NCBI RefSeq assembly: GCF_002563895.1
Contig: NZ_PDJB01000001.1
Location: forward strand, 4,199,501 to 4,263,500
DNA length: 64,000 bases
Direction of reading: 5' to 3'
Source: Pseudomonas lurida
GTDB lineage: Bacteria > Pseudomonadota > Gammaproteobacteria > Pseudomonadales > Pseudomonadaceae
The notes below the pieces were generated by a model. That model did no database searches and was not told where the DNA came from. It saw only the letters and a list, made by a program, of their open reading frames with translations. How positions within the stretch are numbered: the first letter of the stretch is position 1; each line of letters begins with the position of its first letter. Shown here piece by piece: positions 9,602 through 17,693 of the stretch. The position numbers were made by a program, and so were the translations under genes.

Positions 9602-10617
9602 CCCGACAGCGGCAGCGACACCACAAATTCGCTGCCCTTGCCATGCCCCTCACTCATGCCCGTGACGGTACCGCCATGGGCTTCGACCAGTTCGCGCACC
9701 ACAGTCAAGCCAATGCCCAGGCCGGCACTGTTGAAACCGATTGCGTGGGCGTCCTGCACATAAGGATCAAAAATGAACGGCAAGGCCTTGGCGGTCACAC
9801 CGATGCCATTGTCGGCAATGCTGATCCTCAATCGCCCAGCGTCCACGCTCACCACCATCGCGATAGTGCCACCCGCCTGGGTGTACTTGGCCGCGTTGCC
9901 TAGCAGGTTGTGAAGGATCTGTGCGAGTCGCACGGGGTCGCCGTTGATAGTCAGGGTCGCGTCGGGAAGCGCCACATCGAATTGCTGCCTACGCGCGATC
10001 ATCACCGGGCTGCAGGCGTCGACGGCGGCATTCAGGATGCGCAGCATGTCCACCTCGCGGCGGTGAATGCGCAGTTTTCCGGTGCTGGCGCGCGAGACAT
10101 CCAGCAAGTCGTCGACCAGTTGGGAAATATGCTGGACTTGGCCTTCGATCAACTCGCGCATGCGTGGCAGTTGGTCGCTGGGTAGCCTGACCATGCGCTC
10201 GGCAATCAGGCTGATGGGCGTCAGTGGGTTGCGCAGTTCATGGGCAACCATCGCCAGGATGCTTTTCTGCTGGCCCAACGCACGTTCGGCAGTGGCTTGA
10301 AGCTCCTGGGCGCTGAGTGCGGCGATCACCAGTTGCGCATTGGCTTCGCGCAATTCCTGGAACAATTGTTGCTCCTCGACCTGAGGCGCCGCCACCGCGT
10401 CGGATTGCGCCAGCAGTATCGCCAGCACCAACTGCTGGTTGGCCTCAATCAGTTGCTCGACGTGCTGGGAATCCTCCAAGCGGGTGTTGGCGTCAGTCAG
10501 TTGTTGCTGCAGCGCGGCCAGTACGGCGCGGGCCTCAACCGTTTTCTGGCCGAGCATGAACAACTCATGGGCGGCACTGGCCACCTCACGCTTGTCCCCG
10601 CCCGCGCCTTTACTCAT
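9598..10617 (-). CDS. Soluble sensor histidine kinase of the KaiC-like operon
   Basis: A 339-residue cytoplasmic kinase with no membrane segment. Residues 30-118 are a long helical, coiled-coil-prone linker. The H-box MVAHELRNPL has phospho-acceptor His126, the N-box is HNLLGNAAKYT (Asn241), and the ATP lid boxes are DNGIG (269-273) and GLGIGL (299-304). It starts only eight bases after the KaiC-like gene stops and is surely cotranscribed with it. In cyanobacteria KaiC output runs through the histidine kinase SasA, which has a KaiB-like N-terminus; this kinase lacks a recognisable one. No response regulator is adjacent. Confidence 0.9.
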   Translation of the reverse strand: MSKGAGGDKREVASAAHELFMLGQKTVEARAVLAALQQQLTDANTRLEDSQHVEQLIEANQQLVLAILLAQSDAVAAPQVEEQQLFQELREANAQLVIAALSAQELQATAERALGQQKSILAMVAHELRNPLTPISLIAERMVRLPSDQLPRMRELIEGQVQHISQLVDDLLDVSRASTGKLRIHRREVDMLRILNAAVDACSPVMIARRQQFDVALPDATLTINGDPVRLAQILHNLLGNAAKYTQAGGTIAMVVSVDAGRLRISIADNGIGVTAKALPFIFDPYVQDAHAIGFNSAGLGIGLTVVRELVEAHGGTVTGMSEGHGKGSEFVVSLPLSG

Positions 10618-10625
10618 GAGTCAAC

Positions 10626-12086
10626 TCACACATTTTCAGCGCCCGTGTGCTCGCGGGTCGGTCGACCACCGAGCAGCCCCTCCTGGTCAGCGAGCATCTC
10701 GCCGATCTGCAGGCCATCCTCGTTGATGTGGTATTGGCGCAGCTCATCGCAATGGGCACTGGCGCGCACCTTGACCACGGCCATGATGCGCAGCAAGCGG
10801 CTGCGCACTTCGATGTAGCGCTGCACGATGATCGCATCTGTCAGGAACGCCGTGCCGTAGGGGCTGAAGCGCAGGTCGGTGTAGCGGTCTTCGAGTTCCG
10901 AGGTCATCAACACGCTGACCCCGGCGCGGGTCAAGGCCGTGACCATGCGTGACAACGACTCACGGAAGTCCTCACGAAAGGTCGGCGCCAGGGCCAGCTC
11001 AAAACCCGACAGCGAATCGATGACCACCCGCGTGGCGTTCAAGCGGCTGATTTCGCTGAGCAGCAGTTGGACAATTTCATCAATCGACAGGTCCGGCGCC
11101 CGGCTGTCCACCAGGCCGACTTTGCCGCTGTGGATCAAGTCGGCCAGCACGGCGTTTTGCGAGCGGTTGGGGCGTTGTTCGAATACCGCGATAACGCCGG
11201 TTTCACCATTGCGTGCACCCTCGGCCAGGAAGGTCGCCGCCAGGATGCTTTTGCCCGACCCCGAAGGCCCAGCCACCAGCAGCGAATAGCCCCGCGGCAG
11301 GCCGCCGCCGAGCATGTCGTCGAGACGCGGCACGCCCATTTTCAGGCGCTGAACAGGCAGCGTCATCGGCGCCTCGACCGGGTTGAGGGCAGCCGGTGCG
11401 AACACCTTGATGCCCGAACTGGCAATACGAAAGGTGTGCAAGCCCGGCAAGGTCGGTTGGCCGCGCATCTTCATGATTTCCATCTTGCGCACCATCGAAT
11501 TGCGCTCGACGCTCTGGCGCAACCAGATCAGCCCGTCGGCCACGGTGAAGATCGGGTTGGTGTCGGTCTCGGTGAAGTACTCGCCGATCAGGAAGGTAGT
11601 GGCCTGCCAGGTGGTCATCAACATGCCCAGTTGTTGCACGAACTGCGGCAGGTTGTTATTGGGGTTGTGTTGGGTCTGGCTGGCCAGCACCACCGAGCGG
11701 AAGGAATCGACAAACACCAGCGACGGCGAGTGCGCCTCCACTTCGCTGACGATCCGGCGCAGCACTTCGTCCAGGTTCCCGGCCAGGGTATCGTCGGCCA
11801 GGTTGATGTAGCGGATCGATTGGTTGATCGCTTCGTTGTCGAAGAAGTCAAACTGCTGCTGATAACGCAGCATCTTCAGCGGCGGCTCGCCCAGCACAGT
11901 GAAAAACAGCGCGGGGCGTTCAGGTGTCGCCAAGGCAAACATCATCTGATGCGCCAGCGTGGTCTTGCCACAGCCAGGGGGGCCGGCGATCAGGTTGAAC
12001 GAAAACTCCGGCAATCCTCCGCCCAGCACCTCGTCCAGCCCTGGCACACCGGTAGCCAGGCGGTTGATAGTTACTTTGGTGCTCAT
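10626..12086 (-). CDS. KaiC-like tandem RecA ATPase
   Basis: A 486-residue protein with two RecA/KaiC domains. The Walker A motifs are GPPGCGKT (35-42) and GPSGSGKS (273-280); Walker B strands are LVFVDSFRS (about 123-131) and VVIDSLSG. The second domain keeps the Glu of VFEQRP after Walker A but not a Glu pair. Aligning LTDAII with KaiC ITDTII puts Ala413 and Phe414 where cyanobacterial KaiC has the phosphorylated Ser431 and Thr432, so a canonical phosphorylation cycle is unlikely. I use ATG at 12086, which overlaps the preceding stop as ATGA and follows AGGAAA; a longer form to 12131 would be needless. The gene lies between a small helical gene and a histidine kinase. Confidence 0.9.
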   Translation of the reverse strand: MSTKVTINRLATGVPGLDEVLGGGLPEFSFNLIAGPPGCGKTTLAHQMMFALATPERPALFFTVLGEPPLKMLRYQQQFDFFDNEAINQSIRYINLADDTLAGNLDEVLRRIVSEVEAHSPSLVFVDSFRSVVLASQTQHNPNNNLPQFVQQLGMLMTTWQATTFLIGEYFTETDTNPIFTVADGLIWLRQSVERNSMVRKMEIMKMRGQPTLPGLHTFRIASSGIKVFAPAALNPVEAPMTLPVQRLKMGVPRLDDMLGGGLPRGYSLLVAGPSGSGKSILAATFLAEGARNGETGVIAVFEQRPNRSQNAVLADLIHSGKVGLVDSRAPDLSIDEIVQLLLSEISRLNATRVVIDSLSGFELALAPTFREDFRESLSRMVTALTRAGVSVLMTSELEDRYTDLRFSPYGTAFLTDAIIVQRYIEVRSRLLRIMAVVKVRASAHCDELRQYHINEDGLQIGEMLADQEGLLGGRPTREHTGAENV

Positions 12087-12517
12087 GGCGAATTTTCCTG
12101 CGAAGGGGTGTCGCTCAAAGAAGGTTCCCACACGTCGCGCAGTAAACGCGCGGTCAGCGAAGGCCCGATCAGCGTGGTGAGCAAGGTGTAAAAGGTCGTC
12201 AGCAACACCTCACCCAAAAACAGCGCATCAGCTTCAGTCTGCTCTAGCAATACGGCCTTGAGCCCGGCCCGATCCGTCGCCGCCTGCATGCGGTCGTGCA
12301 AATCGGCGAGTCGCGCCTGGGTCGAGGCGCTGAGGTGCAGGCTGCGGCGCAACAGCGCGACACAGCCTTGCTGCCCAATGATGGGGATGAGTGCTGCGTC
12401 CATGTCCTGCAAGATCGACATGATCGCTTCAGCAATGCCTGCAATATCAGCGGCAGGACCAGCACGGTGCGCCAGAGAAGCTACGATCTGGCGGCTCTCT
12501 TCGCTTAGCGTGGACAT
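12083..12517 (-). CDS. Small all-helical protein heading the KaiC/kinase operon, function unknown
   Basis: A 144-residue protein, predicted mostly helical, with no membrane segment, cysteines or recognisable domain. It reads as three or four amphipathic helices separated by short loops, with an acidic, Pro/Ser-rich tail. I do not recognise a family; it does not look like KaiB (thioredoxin-like) or KaiA. Its stop overlaps the KaiC-like start by four bases (ATGA), so translational coupling and a functional link are likely. It could be a regulator or partner of the ATPase, which is inference from position only. Confidence 0.75.
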   Translation of the reverse strand: MSTLSEESRQIVASLAHRAGPAADIAGIAEAIMSILQDMDAALIPIIGQQGCVALLRRSLHLSASTQARLADLHDRMQAATDRAGLKAVLLEQTEADALFLGEVLLTTFYTLLTTLIGPSLTARLLRDVWEPSLSDTPSQENSP

Positions 12518-12578
12518 GAAGGGCTAATATCCGATGAATTGAGACCCAGCGTACACCCAATGGCGTTCGACCGAGGGT

Positions 12579-13790
12579 TTAATGAGCCACTATCGCCGCT
12601 CCCGCACGCCGTCCCGGCTTGAACCCATGGGCCCTGGCACCCCAGGCAATCGCCAGCGACACGCCAATCAACACCAGCATCGCCCACGGAAATGCCGCCA
12701 CGCCCCAGCGCTCCAGCAACACCCCACCGACGACGCCACTGCCGGCAATCGCACTGTTCCAGGCCACCACATTCAGCGACAGCGCCACGTCCGCGCCATC
12801 CCCCGCCGCGTCGGCCAGGGCGGTTTGCAACAAGGTCGCGGCACCGCCGAAACTCAGGCCCCATACCGCTACGCCGAGGTAGATCACTCCAGGCACGTTG
12901 CCGAACAAGCCCAACGCCAGCGAGACCCCGCCAAACACCACGAGGCTCGTGAGTACCGTGTGGCGCAATAGCGGCTCCACCAGCCTTGCCGTGATCCAGA
13001 TCCCCGCCAGCGCGGCAACCCCGAATACCAACAACACCAGGTCAACCCGATCTGCCAAACCGGCCGGTGCCACAAACGGCGCGATGTAGGTGTAGAGAAT
13101 GTTGTGCGCCAGCATCCAGCTGATGACCACCGCCAGCACCGGTCGCACACCCGGCGTGGTCAGCACCTTGCCCAACGACACGCGTTGATGCGCGGGCTGG
13201 GGCGCGTAGTCCGGGACTTTGACCAGTACCCAAGCGATCAGCACCAGGCTCACCGCCGACATCAGGCCGAAGGTGGTGCGCCAACCCACGCACCCGCCCA
13301 GCCAAGTCCCCAGAGGCACACCCAGCGACAGCGCAATCGGCGTGCCGACCATCGCCAACGCCAGCGCCCTGCCCTGTTGATGCGGCGCGACCATGCGGCG
13401 GGCGTAACCGGCAAGCAGGCTCCAGGCCAAGCCGGCCGCCACCCCCGCAAAGAAACGCGCCACCAGGGTCACGCCATAGTGGGACGACAGCGCCGTGATC
13501 GAATTGAACAGCAGGAAACCGACGATGGTCAGCAACAGCACATTGCGCCGGCGCCAGCCACGGGTGGCAATGGTCATGGGGATCACCGCCAGCACCGCCC
13601 CCAGGGCATACGCGGTCACCATCTGCCCTGCCATCGACGGGGAAATCGCCAGGCCTTCGCTGATTAACGGCAAGAGGCCGGCGGGCAGGGTTTCGGTGAC
13701 GATACAGATAAAACCGGTCATGGCCAGGGCGAGCAAGGCCCCGATGGGCAGGCGGTCGGCTGACGCCGATAAAGTCAGTGAGGGTGTCAC
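12579..13790 (-). CDS. MFS transporter (DHA1 family efflux pump)
   Basis: A 403-residue major facilitator with about twelve membrane segments, starting at GTG behind AAGGAG. The helix 1 region (TGFICIVTETLPAGLLPLI) and helix 2-3 loop with ATRGWRRRNVL resemble the DHA1 group that includes NepI, YdhP and AraJ-like sugar, nucleoside or drug exporters. It is divergently transcribed from the TetR gene, with 123 bp between them. That is the classic arrangement of an efflux pump and its repressor, so induction by the exported compound is likely. Confidence 0.87.
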   Translation of the reverse strand: MTPSLTLSASADRLPIGALLALAMTGFICIVTETLPAGLLPLISEGLAISPSMAGQMVTAYALGAVLAVIPMTIATRGWRRRNVLLLTIVGFLLFNSITALSSHYGVTLVARFFAGVAAGLAWSLLAGYARRMVAPHQQGRALALAMVGTPIALSLGVPLGTWLGGCVGWRTTFGLMSAVSLVLIAWVLVKVPDYAPQPAHQRVSLGKVLTTPGVRPVLAVVISWMLAHNILYTYIAPFVAPAGLADRVDLVLLVFGVAALAGIWITARLVEPLLRHTVLTSLVVFGGVSLALGLFGNVPGVIYLGVAVWGLSFGGAATLLQTALADAAGDGADVALSLNVVAWNSAIAGSGVVGGVLLERWGVAAFPWAMLVLIGVSLAIAWGARAHGFKPGRRAGAAIVAH

Positions 13791-13816
13791 GGGAAACTCC
13801 TTGAGCGCAATTTAGA

Positions 13817-13882
13817 TACTGATCGATACAGATGTTGCGGGCGCGCACAACGCGTTGTCAACGACTTATATATCGACTAGTA
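13817..13882. promoter_or_regulatory. Probable operator pair for the divergent TetR/MFS genes
   Basis: Two inverted, similar 12-mers lie in the divergent intergenic region: TACTGATCGATA at 13817-13828 and TATCGACTAGTA at 13871-13882. The reverse complement of the first (TATCGATCAGTA) matches the second at 10 of 12 positions. Each is partly palindromic and AT-rich in an otherwise GC-rich area. Placement between the MFS and TetR start codons suggests binding sites of the adjacent TetR protein. Confidence 0.4.
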
Positions 13883-13913
13883 TTTATCTCGCCACCCGCA
13901 CCGGAGATCCGAC

Positions 13914-14618
13914 ATGGCACAAATGGGCCGCCCCCGTACCTTTGATCGCGAACAGGCCGTGGACCAGGCCCTGCACCTCTTCTGGCAGCACGGCTACGAC
14001 GCCACCTCCCTCGCCCAGCTCAAGGCCAGCCTGGGGGGCGGGATCTCCGCGCCGAGTTTCTACGCGGCGTTCGGCTCCAAAGAGGCGCTGTTCGACGAAT
14101 GCGTGCAGCGTTACCTGGCGACCTACGCCCAGGTTACCGAATGCCTGTGGGACGAAAGCCTGCCACCGCGCCTGGCGGTTGAAACAGCGCTGCGCCAATC
14201 CGTGCGCATGCAGTGTGAGGACGGGCACCCCAAGGGCTGCATGGTGGCATTGGGGGTGATGAGCGCGCCGAGCCCGGAGAATGCGCGGGTGGCGCAAGGG
14301 TTGACGCAGTCGCGACTGCGCACCCGGGCGGGGCTTGTGGCCTGCGTTGAACGGGCGATGCGCACCGGGCAGTTGCCAGGCACGGTCAACCCAACAGTGA
14401 TGGCGACGGTATTTGATAGTTTCCTGCAGGGCGTTTCGATTCTGGCTCGGGACAATGTGCCCCATGCAACCCTCGACGCGGCGATCAGCCAGCTGCTGCT
14501 GACCTGGGATATTGCAGCGTCTACGGCACCGCCCATCCGTCCCGACAGTGCAGCAGAAAATCCACAAACGCGCGCACCCGGTGTGGCACATACCGCCCAT
14601 GGGGATACAGCAAGGTAA
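13914..14618 (+). CDS. TetR/AcrR family transcriptional repressor
   Basis: A 234-residue regulator. The N-terminal helix-turn-helix runs from about residue 5 to 55: GRPRTFDREQAVDQALHLF, then a turn with SLAQLKASLG and SFYAAFGSKEALFDE. The C-terminal ligand domain contains the CMVALGVMSAP segment typical of the TetR_C subgroup that senses small molecules. It probably represses itself and the divergent MFS pump. The last 98 bp overlap the 3' end of the convergent LysR gene, and the terminal 30 or so residues are low-complexity and Pro/Ala-rich, so this tail may be a recent extension. Confidence 0.88.
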   Translation: MAQMGRPRTFDREQAVDQALHLFWQHGYDATSLAQLKASLGGGISAPSFYAAFGSKEALFDECVQRYLATYAQVTECLWDESLPPRLAVETALRQSVRMQCEDGHPKGCMVALGVMSAPSPENARVAQGLTQSRLRTRAGLVACVERAMRTGQLPGTVNPTVMATVFDSFLQGVSILARDNVPHATLDAAISQLLLTWDIAASTAPPIRPDSAAENPQTRAPGVAHTAHGDTAR

Positions 14619-15444
14619 ACGGCCGCGAGCGTCCCCCGTAGGGCTTTAGCACCTCCACCAGACTGCCGTCGGCCAATTCCTGCTCGACGATAAACTTGTA
14701 GGTCTGGAACAACCCCGCGCCGTGCTTGGCCAGCGTCACGCCGCCCAGCACATCATCGGAGCAGCTGTACCCCGCCTCCCCCGCATATTCCTGCGCCTTG
14801 CCGTCGACCTGGAACAGCCACGCAATGCGACGACCGCTGCTCGGCAATTCGTACTGGATGCACTCATGGGTGGGCAAATCTTCCAGCCCCTGAGGGACGC
14901 CGGCGCGCTTCAGGTAGGACGGCGCCGCGACCACGACCAGCTCGGCATCTTCGAGCAGGCGCGCGATCAGCGAGGAGTCTGGCTGGGCGCGCACGCGGAT
15001 GGCCAGGTCATAGCCTTCGGCGACGAAGTCGATATTGCGATTGCTGATGTGGATATCCACCGTAACCTGCGGGTACAACGCGCGAAACTTCGGCAGCAAC
15101 GGCAACAGGCGATGATGGGCATAGGTGGTGGGAATACTGATGCGCAGCAGCCCCGACGGCACGGCCTGCGCGCCCATCACTTCCTGTTGGGCTTCCACCA
15201 GTTGGGTCAGGGCCTGGCGGCATTGCTCGAAGAAGGTCCGGCCGCTGTCAGTCAGGCGGATGCTGCGAGTGGTGCGCACAAACAGGCGCGAGCCCAGGCG
15301 TTCTTCCAGGCGCGAAATGCTGCGGCTTACGGCAGCCGGCGTGACACCGGCAACCTGCGCGGCGGCGGTGAAGCTGCTGGCTTCGGCGGCAAGGCAGAAG
15401 AGTTCGATACTGCCTAGCTGCAAATCTTCGAAATGGCGCTTCAT
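14521..15444 (-). CDS. LysR family transcriptional regulator
   Basis: A 307-residue LysR-type regulator. ATG at 15444 is preceded by GGAAGGAG, so the longer form is not used. The N-terminal winged helix (residues about 8-66) contains FTAAAQVAGVTPAAVSRSIS. The effector domain has the AVPSGLLRISIPTTY linker typical of the large group that acts on divergent or distant aromatic and efflux genes. Its nearest possible target is not divergent: the TetR gene converges on it and Hsp20 lies upstream on the same strand. Target unknown. Confidence 0.88.
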   Translation of the reverse strand: MKRHFEDLQLGSIELFCLAAEASSFTAAAQVAGVTPAAVSRSISRLEERLGSRLFVRTTRSIRLTDSGRTFFEQCRQALTQLVEAQQEVMGAQAVPSGLLRISIPTTYAHHRLLPLLPKFRALYPQVTVDIHISNRNIDFVAEGYDLAIRVRAQPDSSLIARLLEDAELVVVAAPSYLKRAGVPQGLEDLPTHECIQYELPSSGRRIAWLFQVDGKAQEYAGEAGYSCSDDVLGGVTLAKHGAGLFQTYKFIVEQELADGSLVEVLKPYGGRSRPFTLLYPHGRYVPHRVRAFVDFLLHCRDGWAVP

Positions 15445-15638
15445 GGGCACTCCTTCCCTGATGCTGGAACAACGGCCGTGAGAAATTGCAGCACGCCGAT
15501 GCCAACTGCGCCACATCCTGGTTCAAACCCAATGGCAGGGGCGTAACGGTAACGGTTGATGAAGATGCCGGCTACCGCGCTGAACGTCTTTGGCAATGCG
15601 CGGGTGCCGTGGGTGACTACCGAGGGGGGAACCTGACG

Positions 15639-15668
15639 AATAAAGGCGCTCCGAAGAGCGCCTTTATT
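15639..15668 (-). terminator. Rho-independent terminator of the hsp20 gene
   Basis: A perfect 12-bp stem, AATAAAGGCGCT / AGCGCCTTTATT, with a six-base loop, lies 10 bases past the hsp20 stop. The A/T-rich outer part supplies the U tract on the minus strand. Confidence 0.9.
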
Positions 15669-15677
15669 CATTTCAAC

Positions 15678-16136
15678 TCACTGCTCGCTGATGGATTTAA
15701 CATCAGCCTTGGCAGCACCACCAATCGCAATGCGCTTAGGCTTGGCTTCCTCCGGTACGACCCTGAGCAGATCGATGCTCAGCAAACCATTGGAAAGCTG
15801 TGCACCCTGCACTTCAATGTGGTCGACCAGGCGGAACGACAGACGGAACGCGCGCTGAGCGATACCCTGATGCAGGTAGGTGATGCCCTCGTTGTGTTCG
15901 CGCTTGCCGCCGGCGACGGTCAACACGCCTTTCTCCACCTGGATCTCCAGGTCATCCTCCACCAGGCCAGCAGCCGCGATCACGATCCGATAATGATCGT
16001 CACCGTGCTTTTCGACGTTGTGCGGTGGGTAGGTGGTACCGGCCTCGCTGCGAAGCGCCGATTCGAAAAGGTCGTTGAACCGGTCAAAGCCGACGGAGTG
16101 ACGGAACAGTGGGGCCAAGGAAAGAGTAGTAGCCAT
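15678..16136 (-). CDS. ibpA: Small heat-shock protein, Hsp20/IbpA type
   Basis: A 152-residue alpha-crystallin-domain chaperone that holds unfolding proteins for refolding by ClpB/DnaK. Start MATTLSLAPLFRHSVGFDR and the domain core with YPPHNVEKHGDDHYRIVIA match IbpA of Pseudomonas. The C-terminus has the conserved PKRIAI motif (the I-x-I anchor for oligomer assembly). ATG at 16136 is preceded by CAGGAG eight bases upstream; the upstream in-frame ATG at 16202 would lie inside the leader. A heat-shock promoter and a hairpin-containing leader precede it. Confidence 0.93.
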   Translation of the reverse strand: MATTLSLAPLFRHSVGFDRFNDLFESALRSEAGTTYPPHNVEKHGDDHYRIVIAAAGLVEDDLEIQVEKGVLTVAGGKREHNEGITYLHQGIAQRAFRLSFRLVDHIEVQGAQLSNGLLSIDLLRVVPEEAKPKRIAIGGAAKADVKSISEQ

Positions 16137-16232
16137 TGCAAAATCTCCTGAGGTTTCTCCAAGTGATTTGATACGCGACCCGTATTCGGCATCGCGTAAC
16201 ACCTAAGTAGGTTCAGGCGGAAAAATTTCAAG
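16137..16232 (-). promoter_or_regulatory. Heat-shock (sigma-32-like) promoter and structured 5' leader of hsp20, possible ROSE-type thermometer
   Basis: On the minus strand CTTGAAA (16232-16226) fits the sigma-32 -35 box and is followed after 14 bases by CCTACTT, a partial match to the -10 box. The presumed leader then forms TACGCGA/TCGCGTA (16198-16192 with 16178-16172) before the CAGGAG ribosome site. IbpA leaders in gammaproteobacteria are known to carry ROSE RNA thermometers. The position fits, but I do not see the full classic anti-Shine-Dalgarno pairing by eye. Confidence 0.5.
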
Positions 16233-16392
16233 CGGTGAAACAAATTTTTTTCAGAGTGATTCAATATTTTCTGCGCAGTGCAACGCTGACATTGTTGAAA
16301 AAATTCTCTCCCCTCCACCTGCACGACACAGCCTGTCGCCTCATCGTTGGAGGATAGCTTCAACGTCCAGTTTCCAGCCTGAGGTGCCCTCC

Positions 16393-16527
16393 ATGAAAGC
16401 GCTAGCCTGCTTTGCCATCGGTGTAGTTGTCGGTGTGGTCGTGATGAAAAACAACCAAGCGTTCGATGAAATGAAGAAAGAACTCGATCGAGAAAAACAT
16501 CGGCATGCCTCCCCCTGCACCGCGTGA
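16393..16527 (+). CDS. Small single-span membrane protein
   Basis: A 44-residue open frame: MKALACFAIGVVVGVVVMKN is a hydrophobic helix with a Gly-x-x-x-Gly-like pattern, followed by a charged amphipathic helix (FDEMKKELDREKHRH). A GAGGT sequence lies about ten bases before ATG. It resembles small inner-membrane proteins often found beside stress genes in Pseudomonas, but I cannot name a family. It sits divergent from hsp20 and 128 bp before the WYL gene. Confidence 0.5.
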   Translation: MKALACFAIGVVVGVVVMKNNQAFDEMKKELDREKHRHASPCTA

Positions 16528-16655
16528 GGCAAGCACAAGGATGGCACTCTGCCCTTGGATATACCGGTAGTTAGTGTTAAAACGCCATCAACGGAAATGC
16601 TTGCAAGACACCCAGTCCTTGCGAGCCATCAAGGTAGATTCGAGCATCGTCGCCC

Positions 16656-17693
16656 ATGTCAGATCCCAAAGACCGGCTATTCAGGCACTTGGCCCTGCTA
16701 CGCCTGATCCCACGTGAACCGCGCAGTATTTCCACCGCCGAGCTATTGCAAAAACTCAAGGCCGAACAATTCGACCTCGACTTGCGCACCCTGCAACGTG
16801 ATTTGACCGGACGCTTGGGCCTTGACTTCCCGTTGCTCTGCGATGAAAGCCAACGTCCTTACCGCTGGAGTTTTCCCAAGGACACTCCGCAATTCGACCT
16901 ACCTGCACTCGACACGCCAACCGCATTGGCGTTTGCGTTGGCTGAAAGTCATTTGGGCAAACTGCTGCCACCTAGTGTATTGAACCTGCTCGCGCCGCAT
17001 TTCGAATTGGCACAGCGGCAACTCCAAGGCTTGCAGCACAACACCCTGGCGCATTGGGCAAAACGCGTGCGTGCGCTGCCTAATGGGAAAGCACTGCAAC
17101 CAGCCCCGCTTAACGATGCCGTGTGGTCTGAAGTAGCCACCGCGCTGCTAGAAGCACGACAACTGGAGATCGTTTACCAGAGCCGTAGCAAGGGCAACCA
17201 AAAGTCCTTGCGCATTCACCCCGCAGGCATGGTTTCAAGACATTCCGTGAACTATCTGTTAGGCACAGTCGAGGGGTACAGCGATGTGCGTCAATTTGCA
17301 TTGCATCGTATCCAGCAAGCCACGTGCCTGGAAGCCGCAGCCCAAGAGCAACCGGACTTCGAAATAGATCATTACCTGCACGGCGGTGGTTTCAACAGCA
17401 CCGGCCCGGTCGAGCAACACACACTGGTCGCCGACGTAGCCCCGATGATTGCCTGGCTTTTGAAGGAGACGCCGCTGAGCGCCGAACAAACCCTTACGCC
17501 TTTGCCCGGAAGTGATTGGCAACGGCTGCAGGCCCTCGTGCCCAACGATCAGGAAACCTTCTGGTGGGTTTTCGGCCTCGGCGAAAGTATTCATTTGCAT
17601 CAACCGATCTGCTGGATCCAGGCCATTGCTGAAAAGCTGAACAAGATGGTCGCGCTATACCCCCAAACCTATGCCTGCCAGGAGGTTCAATGA
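16656..17693 (+). CDS. WYL-domain transcriptional regulator (YafY/BrxR/CapW type)
   Basis: A 345-residue regulator: an N-terminal winged helix-turn-helix (residues 4-70, with STAELLQKLKAEQFDLDLRT) and a central WYL domain (about 165-225, EIVYQSRS ... RIHPAGMVSRHSVNYLLG), then a C-terminal WCX-like domain. WYL proteins of this layout repress antiphage loci such as BREX (BrxR) and CBASS (CapW) until a nucleic-acid-like ligand is sensed. Its stop overlaps the start of the next gene as ATGA, so it heads a tight operon of three further proteins, all uncharacterised. Confidence 0.87.
   Translation: MSDPKDRLFRHLALLRLIPREPRSISTAELLQKLKAEQFDLDLRTLQRDLTGRLGLDFPLLCDESQRPYRWSFPKDTPQFDLPALDTPTALAFALAESHLGKLLPPSVLNLLAPHFELAQRQLQGLQHNTLAHWAKRVRALPNGKALQPAPLNDAVWSEVATALLEARQLEIVYQSRSKGNQKSLRIHPAGMVSRHSVNYLLGTVEGYSDVRQFALHRIQQATCLEAAAQEQPDFEIDHYLHGGGFNSTGPVEQHTLVADVAPMIAWLLKETPLSAEQTLTPLPGSDWQRLQALVPNDQETFWWVFGLGESIHLHQPICWIQAIAEKLNKMVALYPQTYACQEVQ

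Noticed and set aside
10626-12131. Upstream start for the KaiC-like gene at 12131
   Set aside because: ATG 12086 has a ribosome site and an ATGA overlap with the preceding gene; the extra 15 residues are not KaiC-like.
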